Source: Stramenopiles sp. TOSAG23-6 (lineage: Eukaryota > Sar). Taken from it: a DNA stretch of 11,781 nt. How positions within the stretch are numbered: position 1 is the first letter of the stretch; every line of letters begins with the position of its first letter. The notes beneath the pieces are model-generated. The model ran no database searches. It had not been told where the DNA came from and saw only the letters and a program-made list of their open reading frames with translations. Positions 1 to 6,862 of this stretch are shown piece after piece. The DNA is taken from positions 1-11,781 of the forward strand of contig LT636241.1 of the NCBI GenBank assembly GCA_900128565.1, read 5' to 3'. The position numbers and the translations under genes were made by a program.

Positions 1-88
1 AAAAAATCTAAAAAAATTTGTTAGGTACAAAATTTCGTACGAAAAAAAAATTCAATTTCAAAATTAAAAAAAAAAAATTAAAACATAC
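1..88 (-). mobile_element. Introner-like element IE1 (truncated by window start)
   Basis: On the minus strand it starts GTATGTTTTAA directly after TMEM104 exon 2, then has a T-rich stretch, the palindrome TTCGTACGAA and the core GTACCTAAC followed by AAATTT. The first bases match IE5 and IE8. The 3' end (AATAC plus 2-bp repeat) lies beyond the window. The left 2-bp flank would be GT (89-90). Confidence 0.85.
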
Positions 89-1124
89 ACACTAAACCAG
101 GAAGACTGTGATGTGTCATAAAAGTAAAAATTGCATTTCCAAATAAACCAGATAAACCCTCTATATTAAAAAACATTTCAGATGGTAGAGTTGATGGGAT
201 TTTTGCTTTTGTGCCAGAGCCATCGATTCCAAATATATAAAGTGCAGGAAGTAGAAACATAATTGAAAATGCTATAAACCGTACAAAAACAACCATGACT
301 TGTAAGTATTGCGAAAATATACATATATATATATATTTAATGTGTTAGGTACACAATGTTTTGGAAAAAAAATAGGTAAAAAAATCTTTATGAAAAATAT
401 CGTACAAGTAACGCGTATTTTGAAAATTTCCCATACAGATTGGTACCATAAGTAACCATAAAACCATAGTAAAAAAGTAGTAGCTTTGTATACCTAGTAT
501 ATGCGTCGTTGATGAAGGTGTCACTGTAAGAATGGATTGTACAATGCATACGGCATATGTACATAGTGTGCCAAGGAGATAGAGAACTAATGCAAGATAG
601 CTCATCCAAAGAAGATAACGCTGAGATTTTCGTCGAGTAAAAAACATTTCACAAAGTTCAGAAACTTCGATTCGATCTTGAAGAGAAAATAATTCATTGC
701 TTTTAGGGTTAGGGTTCTTCAAAGGAACATCAAGTAAAGGCATTGAAAGACTATTTGAAGCAGTAGATGTATCATCTGGTGTTGGTATACTACTGGGATT
801 AGAATTGTACATGTTTGAAGACTCTCTTCGCCAATACAAATTCCTCTTTGGCTTTTCACTCACACTTTCAGTAACACGAATAGCATTAGCTATTGACATT
901 GCCTCGATAACAAAAGTTGCTGTGATGAATCCTAAGAGACAAACTAATATTAGAAATAGAGTAGATAAAATAATTCCAGCGCCTTTGAATGCATATGGCA
1001 AAGTCAATACTCCCGTACCAAGAGCAAAATTGAAGAAAAACANTGTAGCAATGGCAGTGCCATATGTATCCACAGTAGTTTCTCTCATTATAAGCCTCGC
1101 AGTTTCCCCTTGAATAAAATTCAA
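89..1124 (-). CDS. TMEM104-like multi-pass membrane transporter (3' partial)
   Basis: This looks like a homologue of TMEM104, a multi-pass membrane protein related to the amino acid/auxin permease (AAAP, SLC38-like) group; its substrate cannot be read from sequence. Exon 1 is 1124-406 and exon 2 is 303-89, separated by introner IE2; a further introner (IE1) runs off the window start, so the C-terminal part is missing. Visible landmarks are the first helix with GTGVLTLPYAFKGAG (about residues 36-50), FVIEAM (71-76), a hydrophilic Ser/Asn-rich loop (about 85-150), DRIEV (150-154), and further helices including RFIAFSIMFLLPALYIFG and the HHSLPGL motif. Joining the exons gives YLQVMVVFVRFIAF, which matches the family with no gap. 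The loop residues KNPNPK (136-141) are encoded by a telomere-like tract. Base 1043 is N, so residue 28 is unknown. Met 1124 is the first in-frame start; Met at 1088 is an alternative. Confidence 0.88.
306..405 (-). mobile_element. Introner-like element IE2 in TMEM104
   Basis: A 100-nt element starting GTACGATATTTTTC and ending TTTTCGCAATAC on the minus strand, flanked by TT on both sides (406-407 and 304-305). It contains TGTACCTAAC. Removing the element plus one TT gives TAC-TTA-CAA-GTC-ATG, which aligns with the TMEM104 family without a gap. The nearest GT-AG option (acceptor ACAAG at about 299) puts the next exon out of frame. An AT microsatellite lies in its 3' half (about 320-336). Confidence 0.9.
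701..716. repeat. Telomere-like tract in TMEM104 coding sequence
   Basis: TTTTAGGGTTAGGGTT on the plus strand, about two and a half TTAGGG units. On the coding strand it encodes NPNPK in the variable hydrophilic loop, in frame. No clear flanking duplication is visible here. Confidence 0.8.
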
Positions 1125-1513
1125 CGCTAAATTAAGTTGTATATATGATAAGAGTATGGATGGATCAATGAATGATCAATGAATGATCATACCGATTAGA
1201 CAAGACAGAATAAAAAATTTCATGTCAATGTTGTCCGATAGCAAATTAAAATTATTTGATGTTTTTGTTTTTTTTGTTTTTTTGTTTTTTTGAGAACAGA
1301 ACACGAAAAATCCAATTACATGTCGATGTCGATGTCGCTCCTATAGTACCGGTATAGGGAGTAGTAATCAAATCTCTTCTACACAGTTGTTTATATATCA
1401 AAGACTCTCTAAATTCATCATCATGAATATTATCATTAAAGCTCAAGCTAGTATATGCATATGAAAACGGCAATACATTCACAGTTGAAAAATATATTCT
1501 CATACTTGCCACA
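1125..1513. other. Spacer between TMEM104 and the small secreted gene
   Basis: The 389-nt divergent spacer holds an 11-bp tandem repeat (gatcaatgaat, two full copies plus a part, 1163-1189), a T-rich stretch broken by single G (about 1260-1291) and a short repeat of tgtcga near 1321-1336. It presumably contains both promoters. A small reverse reading frame crosses it, but it ends in the homopolymer run and looks like chance. Confidence 0.5.
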
Positions 1514-1858
1514 ATGATAGTCTACATTTTGATTTGTATTCTTTTAGGTCAACATAATCGATCAGTTGGATCTATCGAGCCAACAGCTTTTGGATTCCCG
1601 TCCGATTATTTTTGCTCAGGCCGTGTCTTCGATGAACCAAGACGTATGAGGTTGAAGTGCACAAAGAATAAACCTCGACTTCTTAACTGTAGATGTGATG
1701 ACAGCGCCAACTCTCGGCTTATGAAGTGCCACTGTGATCCTACGCTGCGTGGTAATATGGTTGGGGTTGTGCCTTTACTCAATAAGTTTGTCTCAAACTC
1801 TACAATTTTCCCTACAAATATTGAACAGCCTCCTGCTAATTCTTATCCTATACCCTAA
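1514..1858 (+). CDS. Small cysteine-rich secreted protein, unknown function
   Basis: A 114-residue protein of no family I recognise. It begins with a short hydrophobic stretch (MIVYILICILLG), which could be a signal peptide or anchor, and then carries six cysteines between about residues 34 and 75 in the pattern C...C...CxC...CxC (YFCSG, LKCTK, NCRCDD, KCHCD), suggesting disulphide bonding outside the cytosol. The C-terminal 40 residues have no cysteine and end in a Pro-rich tail. A good acceptor-like site (cttttag, about 1541-1547) lies just inside the frame, so the true N-terminus might instead come from an upstream exon and the hydrophobic start might be intron. The gene is tail-to-tail with the DUF4116-like gene. 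It could be a secreted ligand or surface factor, but nothing shows that. Confidence 0.55.
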   Translation: MIVYILICILLGQHNRSVGSIEPTAFGFPSDYFCSGRVFDEPRRMRLKCTKNKPRLLNCRCDDSANSRLMKCHCDPTLRGNMVGVVPLLNKFVSNSTIFPTNIEQPPANSYPIP

Positions 1859-1935
1859 AAAAAAAGTATATTAATTGTGTATTGGTTTTTATTGTAGAAA
1901 TACGAAAAGCCGAAAAAAAGATGAGATGAGTCGCG

Positions 1936-2896
1936 TTAACAACATGTGCACGGTAACTGAGGTTTTATGGACTCAGAGGCATACTCAACTGAATAACAAT
2001 TTTCTGATATCATTTGCGACATAAATTCAATATTTGATTTTAATGATTCGGATGCATATTGAAGGGCATTGTAATTTCTACATGAAACTTCATGCAAGTA
2101 TTGTGAAAAAATATTGGACATTCGAAATTCGTTAGATATAATTTTTTTTTAACAAAAATAAATTTTCAAAGTCATGATGATTTCGGATGATTTCAAAAGC
2201 ATACACATACATGTATATTAAAAAAAAATGTAAAGTGAACAATTTCATACTAAAAAAAAGTAATCTGAAATCAATAATGAAAACCTATATGAATTTACTA
2301 TTTGCTAGCAGTGTATCATTAGCATATTGTAACGCATTATAATTTGTAATAGATGCATTTTTCATAAAATCATAATCAGATTTTAACAAAGTATCTGCAT
2401 ATTGAAGTGCATTATAGTTACCTCCATCCGATAAGATATTTAACATAAATGATTTGTCTGACTTCATTTTGTTACAGACGCATTGAAGGTTATGATAATT
2501 CTGCTTTACAAAAGATATAGTACACTCATTGCAGCAACACTTATTTTTATGACTTTCAGTATTGTCTTTTTTTCTTAAATTTTTATCTTCTTGGTTCATT
2601 ATGGGTACGGGTAATGTATAATCCAAATCATAATCAATCACTGGTTCTATTTCATGATGTTTTTGCTCTGGTGAATTTATTTCATGCACTATAAAACTTC
2701 GGATTAGGTCCATTTCATTTTTATCATCTTTTTCAACTGTGTAAACACCCTCTCCATCAGAACTTAGCCGTTGTTGGTCTGGTATTTTTCGTTGTACAGT
2801 AAATCCTCGAACAAGATTTATTTCATTCGGACTTGCTCCATATGAACTCATATATAGCATATTCAATGTAAAATAAATGATAATAAATCTTTGCAT
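1936..2896 (-). CDS. Secreted protein with DUF4116-like repeats (two exons)
   Basis: A 255-residue protein assembled here from exon 1 (2896-2289) and exon 2 (2095-1936) across introner IE3. It starts with a clear signal peptide (MQRFIIIYFTLNMLYMSSYG). Residues about 25-75 hold two related segments (NEINLVRGFTVQ and NEMDLIRSFIVH). After a charged linker comes a CCCNEC cluster, then about five repeats of about 25 residues: NYHNLQCVCNKMKSDKSFM, NYNALQYADTLLKSDYDFM, NYNALQYANDTLLANSKFM, NYNALQYASESLKSNIEFM and a degenerate NCYSVEYASESIKPQ. The ALQYAS..LK.D.EF pattern resembles DUF4116 (PF13475) repeats, whose function is unknown. Correct joining recreates the FM residues that occur at the same place in the neighbouring repeats. 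It ends in CTCC. Without joining, exon 1 would stop after SKFI. Confidence 0.72.
2098..2288 (-). mobile_element. Diverged introner-like element IE3 in the DUF4116-like gene
   Basis: A 191-nt diverged copy. Its 3' end TTTTTTCACAATAC and internal ATCTAACGAATTTCGAAT match other copies, and its 5' part (TTTTCATTATTGATTTCAG, then TTTTAGTATGAAA) resembles IE4. The flanks are AT (2289-2290) and TT (2096-2097), so the flanking repeat has one mismatch, and the element begins ATAG rather than GTAC. Joining TTCAT to GCATG keeps the frame and restores the protein repeat. It holds an internal duplication of gatgatttc. Confidence 0.68.
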
Positions 2897-3358
2897 CTGA
2901 TTTGGAGTAATGCTATAACAAGTGTCTTAATTATTCATTAATTGTACTACTATAATCTCGGCATAATCAGTCAAGGCATTTGATTTCTCTAGCTGAATCT
3001 TTACTAAACATTCCCAATCCACAGAGAAATACTATTGTAAAGAAATCTCTCTCTATATATATATCTGTTATGGGTATCTGTGCTCTTTGTTGTTGTTGTT
3101 GTTGTTGTTAGCTAAAGGTTTGAAAATGATAATACACAGTACAAGCAGGACGTCCGAAAAAGTAGTATTTCTCTTTTGCAAAATTTTTAAGCCTTTTTTT
3201 CGCCTTCCTTCGAACAATGAGCAGGTTTGCGTTTGCGCGTAAATTGAAAAGTCGTGCGCATCATCATCACACACACAGAGATCTATCTGAGAGATCGACG
3301 CACTCGAGTAAAATTGTGTGTAAACCATCTAAGTAATTAGGAACAAACTTTCACAAAA
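2897..3358. promoter_or_regulatory. Divergent promoter region, DUF4116-like gene / DPY30
   Basis: 462 nt between two divergent start codons, so it should hold both promoters and leader sequences. Seen: a TA-rich run (3054-3063), a TTG microsatellite (3087-3109), a gcgtttgcgcg patch near 3230 and a CGA-rich segment close to the DPY30 start (gagagatcgacgcactcgag, 3289-3308) that contains CTCGAG. The small reverse reading frame here is largely the microsatellite translated as Asn and is not believable as a gene. Confidence 0.55.
3087..3109. repeat. TTG trinucleotide microsatellite
   Basis: About seven and a half uninterrupted TTG units in the shared promoter region upstream of DPY30. Confidence 0.9.
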
Positions 3359-3775
3359 ATGGCTGATGCTCCACCAATGGCTGCGGCTCCTGAAGTAAGT
3401 CTTTTCTATTCCCATTACTTGTAAAGCACAGGTATATCTTCAAATATTTGTCTATGAAATTTTTGTTCATTTATTATCGTTTCCCTTTGACATTTTTGCT
3501 TTGCTTTCGGTTCAACTGTTTTTACTTGTTATTGACGTTCATTAAATTTTGACTATAATTTTATACTATAGGTGAAAAAGGCACAGGCTGCTGCAACGAC
3601 TACTCCAGCAGCCCCTGACTTGCAGTCTCTCCCGATTCGTGCATATCTTGATCATACTGTAGTTCCTATTTTGTTACAAGGCATGTCTGCACTTGTAAAA
3701 TCACGACCAGAAGACCCAGTTCAGTTTCTCGCACATTACTTGTTGAAAAATAACCCTAGCAAGCCATCTTCATAG
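3359..3775 (+). CDS. DPY30: DPY30 homologue, COMPASS/MLL complex subunit
   Basis: A 79-residue homologue of Dpy-30, the small dimerising subunit that binds the ASH2-type subunit of histone H3K4 methyltransferase (COMPASS/MLL) complexes in the nucleus; the family also docks onto flagellar radial-spoke and AKAP-like proteins. Exon 1 (3359-3394) encodes [12 protein letters not shown] and exon 2 (3572-3775) the rest. The Dpy-30 motif (PF05186) is complete at about residues 33-75: [19 protein letters not shown] then [16 protein letters not shown]. The Ala/Pro/Thr-rich N-terminus is typical of the family, as is the short length. The intron is ordinary GT-AG with donor GTAAGT and a T-rich acceptor, unlike the introner-type introns elsewhere. 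A poly(A)-like AATAAA lies at 3868-3873. ATG 3359 is preceded by acaaaa, a good eukaryotic start context. Confidence 0.95.
3395..3571 (+). other. Canonical GT-AG intron of DPY30
   Basis: A 177-nt intron with donor gaa|GTAAGT and acceptor ttatactatAG|gtg, joining codons E12 and V13 in phase 0. It has no GTACCTAAC core and no terminal AATAC, so it is not an introner copy and shows that the standard splicing signals are used in this genome. Confidence 0.9.
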
Positions 3776-3922
3776 TTCTTAACAATATATAAAGTTTCGT
3801 GATTGTGGATCTTCTATATTTACTGGGTTGCGGATCGAAATAGTAAAGCGTGAACCCTGTAGAGACAAATAAAACTTCAAATTTACTAACAAACTTAACT
3901 TCTATATTCATAGAAAGTACAT

Positions 3923-5425
3923 TTATTTCAGAAATATGACCATTACAGTAATATCATCATGAAGTTGTCTACGCGATTTCCCACTAGGGAGTAGCTGAAG
4001 CAAATCTGTAGTCATTCCATTACGGGCTGCGGCCTTAGACAAAGCTACGTGAACAAGTCTATCAGCAGCGAGTTCGCAAATTCTACTTGGAGATAACTTC
4101 ACGTTTTCAATATCTAGGGAGTTTCGATATTCACCAACGATATTTACTGCTTCATCGTTGGAAAGTTCGTCCCACAAACCATCACTAGCCATCACTACGA
4201 AAGATCCTTCAGGTTTCTCCCTCGTGATCACACTCTTTATTTTTTCATCTTCATCACAGATAGTGTTACTATTATTCGCAATTCCCATTCCTTTATTTTG
4301 TGTTCCCCAGCTAGGCAAGCCCAATGATGTATGAACGTCACCACTAAACTTCGAAAGTTTAGTCAGCATATTATCAATATCATTGATTTGTTCTGAACCT
4401 TCCGAATCTTCTGAATTTTGGTTAGGGTTAGGGTCCGAATCTTCTGAAACTTGATTATTGTCACAAATAGAATCAGAATTTTGACGTAAAAGATGAAAGA
4501 CTGTAACTTCTGGTTGACATGATACATATGGCGGGGTATATGGGTCTGGAATGTGTCGCCCTCGTGCACGACCATATAGTCGACTATACTCCGGACCGTT
4601 ATATGCCTTTAACTTGAGATAAAGATCTCCAAAACCTCGAGCTGGCATCAACTTACCCTTAATATAGCAAGCCCCAGGGCGTTTACAACGAACTGTGTTT
4701 TCCCCAGGGTGGGCTAGTGCAAGTTCTCTCTGAATTTTCAGGCTATTTGCAGAATGATCAGTAGTAAGTGCAATAGCAGTCCAGGCATTGTAATCGATGG
4801 AAGCAGTATCTACAACTTCTTTTACAGCTTTCGTTCTGTGACCAAGAATAGCCCGACAGTCGCCTGCGTTAGCAATCACCAATTCATTGCCGTTTTCCGA
4901 CAGGAGCATTACAAGACCACAAGCTCCTACGCGACCACATTTTTCAAAACCCAAACGAAAAGCAGTTTGAATATTTTTTTCGTAGCAGTCATCGATCTCT
5001 AGAAAGGACTTAATCAGACACATACTATCACTACCATTTGTACGAGATTTTATAGTATCAAAAATATGGTCAAATATATTGCGACAGACAAAATCAGCCA
5101 CTTGCCAGCCACCATGTCCGTCGAAGACACCAAACACTGCCATATTATCACGTATTTGGACTCCATGTCGATCTTCAAGAGGTTTATTAGCGTTGTAACA
5201 AGACGAACCCCAAGCAAGTAAAGAAGGCACTTTTGCTACGGCATCTTCAACACATGTAAGACACCCGGGTGCCTTATTTTTGCTACTGTCATTTACACTT
5301 GTACAAAGTGGGCGAGTCTGTTGTCTAGCACTCAACAACAAATCATTTTTATCAACTTGTGGAAAGGCCCAAATTGCACCTGCTAGGGTACTAAAACCAC
5401 CCGCTCCGACTAATACACGACGCAT
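3923..5425 (-). CDS. PP2C-family Ser/Thr phosphatase, PDP-like
   Basis: A 500-residue metal-dependent PPM/PP2C phosphatase in one exon. The conserved metal and phosphate-binding motifs are all present: EDRHG (84-88), FDGHGG (101-106), GDCRA (188-192), DHS (223-225), RGFGD (263-267), ASDGLWDE (413-420) and HDDITV (489-494). The layout, with a basic and hydrophobic N-terminus (MRRVLVGAGGFSTLAGAIWA) and insert YIKGKLMPARGFGDLYLK, resembles pyruvate dehydrogenase phosphatase and the related alveolate/stramenopile PP2Cs; the N-terminus could be a mitochondrial signal or a membrane anchor. A Ser/Asp/Glu/Asn-rich insertion (about 315-350) is variable sequence and contains the telomere-like tract that encodes DPNPNQN between two SEDS motifs. 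The downstream neighbour on the left is convergent DPY30. The true substrate is unknown. Confidence 0.9.
   Translation of the reverse strand: MRRVLVGAGGFSTLAGAIWAFPQVDKNDLLLSARQQTRPLCTSVNDSSKNKAPGCLTCVEDAVAKVPSLLAWGSSCYNANKPLEDRHGVQIRDNMAVFGVFDGHGGWQVADFVCRNIFDHIFDTIKSRTNGSDSMCLIKSFLEIDDCYEKNIQTAFRLGFEKCGRVGACGLVMLLSENGNELVIANAGDCRAILGHRTKAVKEVVDTASIDYNAWTAIALTTDHSANSLKIQRELALAHPGENTVRCKRPGACYIKGKLMPARGFGDLYLKLKAYNGPEYSRLYGRARGRHIPDPYTPPYVSCQPEVTVFHLLRQNSDSICDNNQVSEDSDPNPNQNSEDSEGSEQINDIDNMLTKLSKFSGDVHTSLGLPSWGTQNKGMGIANNSNTICDEDEKIKSVITREKPEGSFVVMASDGLWDELSNDEAVNIVGEYRNSLDIENVKLSPSRICELAADRLVHVALSKAAARNGMTTDLLQLLPSGKSRRQLHDDITVMVIFLK
4401..4448. repeat. Telomere-like tract between 15-bp direct repeats in PP2C
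   Basis: The 15-mer tccgaatcttctgaa occurs at 4401-4415 and again, identical, at 4434-4448. Between them are 18 nt, ttttggttagggttaggg, with two TTAGGG units. The total insertion of 33 nt keeps the reading frame and adds 11 residues to the acidic loop. Confidence 0.9.
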
Positions 5426-5747
5426 AGGTTCAAAATATAAAGTTAATCAAATTTTATTGACAAGTGATATTAACAAGCAAGGGAATTCACTTAATATTAG
5501 ACACAAGTGTTCTTAGGTGTCCTCGGTAAATCCAATTAGACAGTAGTATATAAGAAGAACTATCCGATTGTTCCAACAATAATTATAGCCTAAATTTAGC
5601 ATGCTCTTTTTGCTTGCTTGATGTTGTCAACAAACAAACAAACAATTCTAATTCTGATTGGCCGACAGACAAAAAAATCGAATTTGAATTATTTTTTTAA
5701 ATAATAAGCTAACTAGGATGCATATTATTAAATTTAAAATTTTATTA
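5426..5747. other. Spacer between PP2C and aldo-keto reductase
   Basis: 322 nt upstream of PP2C and downstream of the reductase, both on the minus strand. It holds a CCAAT-box-like GGCCAATCAG on the minus strand (5654-5663), a CAAA microsatellite (about 5628-5643) and a TATATAAG-like string (about 5548-5555, plus strand). TAATAAAA on the minus strand near 5739-5746 could serve as the reductase poly(A) signal. No gene is visible. Confidence 0.45.
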
Positions 5748-6665
5748 CTACAAAACATGAGTCGGGTCCCATGTAACCCGTAATCCGGCATCTAATGCAG
5801 ATAACTTTGATATATCATCTACATCTAATACTCTCCCACTTGATGCTACTATTGACACATTATCTCTAATATGTGTTACATTGTTTGACTTTGGAATACA
5901 CGATATTTTACAATGAAGGGACCATAAAATTAAAACTTGTGCTGGGGATATTTCGTGTTTTCTAGCAATAGTACAGATGACTTCATTTTGTAGACAATGC
6001 CCTTTTCCAAATGGACAATAACCCTGAACAATAATGCCAGAAGATTGACACTTTTCCATGAGGCGTTTTTGTTGTTGCATTGGATTGAATTCAATTTGGT
6101 TTACAGCTGGTATGACTGTATTATCAGTACGCAAAAGGTCATTTAAATGATGTTCCTCAAAGTTAGATACACCAATAGCTCTACAGCGACCACTTCTATA
6201 AAGATCCTGCATTTGACGCCATATCAATTGTCTACTTTGTTGAGGGTCAAACAATCTACCTTTGGAAATATCCCTTATTTTTACTCCAGGCCAATGAATT
6301 AGATATAAATCGATTGCATCCGTATTTAGCTTTTCTAATGATTGCTCGAAAGCCCTTTGTACATCTCCAATCTCTTGAACATCTCCAGGCCACAACTTTG
6401 ACGTTATAAAAATATCTTTACGATCTCTATCGGATTTTTTTATAGCAGTAGCTACAGTGCTTTCCGTTTGATATCTTGATGCAGTATCAACTAAAGAAAC
6501 GCCTAGATTTAAAGCCAGTGTTAGACTTGCCTCTGAAATTCCACCGTCGTTATGTGTCGTACCTGTTCCAAATAAAGGCATTGAAGTGCCATTATTCAAT
6601 GTAACCGTCGATGATAACATAGAAACTGATGATACAGTAGACGGATTATCATTATTCGTTTCCAT
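5748..6665 (-). CDS. Aldo-keto reductase, NADPH-dependent
   Basis: A 305-residue single-exon member of the aldo-keto reductase superfamily, a cytosolic (alpha/beta)8-barrel enzyme that reduces aldehydes and ketones with NADPH. The catalytic tetrad is intact: D60 and Y65 in VDTASRY, K90 in TSKLWP and H124 in LIHWPG. The family signatures AIGVSNF (163-169), VNQIEFNP (188-195) and the cofactor-binding IPKSNNVTHIRDN (257-269) are present. The N-terminal 20 residues are Ser/Thr/Asn-rich and precede the barrel (VTLNNGTSMPLFGTGT). Length fits the family (about 280-320). The LALNLGVSLVDTA and IDLYLIHWPG forms are like the diketo-gulonate reductase / AKR5-type group; the natural substrate cannot be told. 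The gene faces away from the ankyrin gene across a 197-nt GC-rich promoter. Confidence 0.93.
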   Translation of the reverse strand: METNNDNPSTVSSVSMLSSTVTLNNGTSMPLFGTGTTHNDGGISEASLTLALNLGVSLVDTASRYQTESTVATAIKKSDRDRKDIFITSKLWPGDVQEIGDVQRAFEQSLEKLNTDAIDLYLIHWPGVKIRDISKGRLFDPQQSRQLIWRQMQDLYRSGRCRAIGVSNFEEHHLNDLLRTDNTVIPAVNQIEFNPMQQQKRLMEKCQSSGIIVQGYCPFGKGHCLQNEVICTIARKHEISPAQVLILWSLHCKISCIPKSNNVTHIRDNVSIVASSGRVLDVDDISKLSALDAGLRVTWDPTHVL

Positions 6666-6862
6666 TACAACTCTTCATGATAATCTATTACTGGTGTTTA
6701 CAAAAGTCAAACTCAAAAAAAAAATGACAGCGCGAGCCGCGAGCGGTCAAAACGTGAGGCGCTCGCTCTGCTCTCGAGACTCTCGAGTCTCGACTCTCGA
6801 GAGCCTCCAACATTTGCTGATTTAATATTAAGATTTCATACTGCGACTGAAATCAATTGAAA
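6666..6862. promoter_or_regulatory. GC-rich divergent promoter with CTCGAG palindromes
   Basis: 197 nt between two divergent start codons. The segment 6729-6808 is strikingly GC-rich compared with its surroundings and contains gcgcgagccgcgagcg followed by three CTCGAG sites (6773-6778, 6782-6787, 6796-6801) within a near-perfect inverted repeat (6771-6803). This could be a bidirectional promoter or a hairpin in the leader RNA. No TATA box is evident. Confidence 0.65.

Noticed and set aside
1252-1512. 86-codon minus-strand frame abutting the small secreted gene
   Set aside because: Its C-terminus is only the translated T-rich run (KKQKNKKNKN), there is no domain, and it covers the likely promoter of the divergent gene.
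3068-3328. 86-codon minus-strand frame in the DPY30 promoter
   Set aside because: It ends in an Asn run from the TTG microsatellite and has no recognisable motif.
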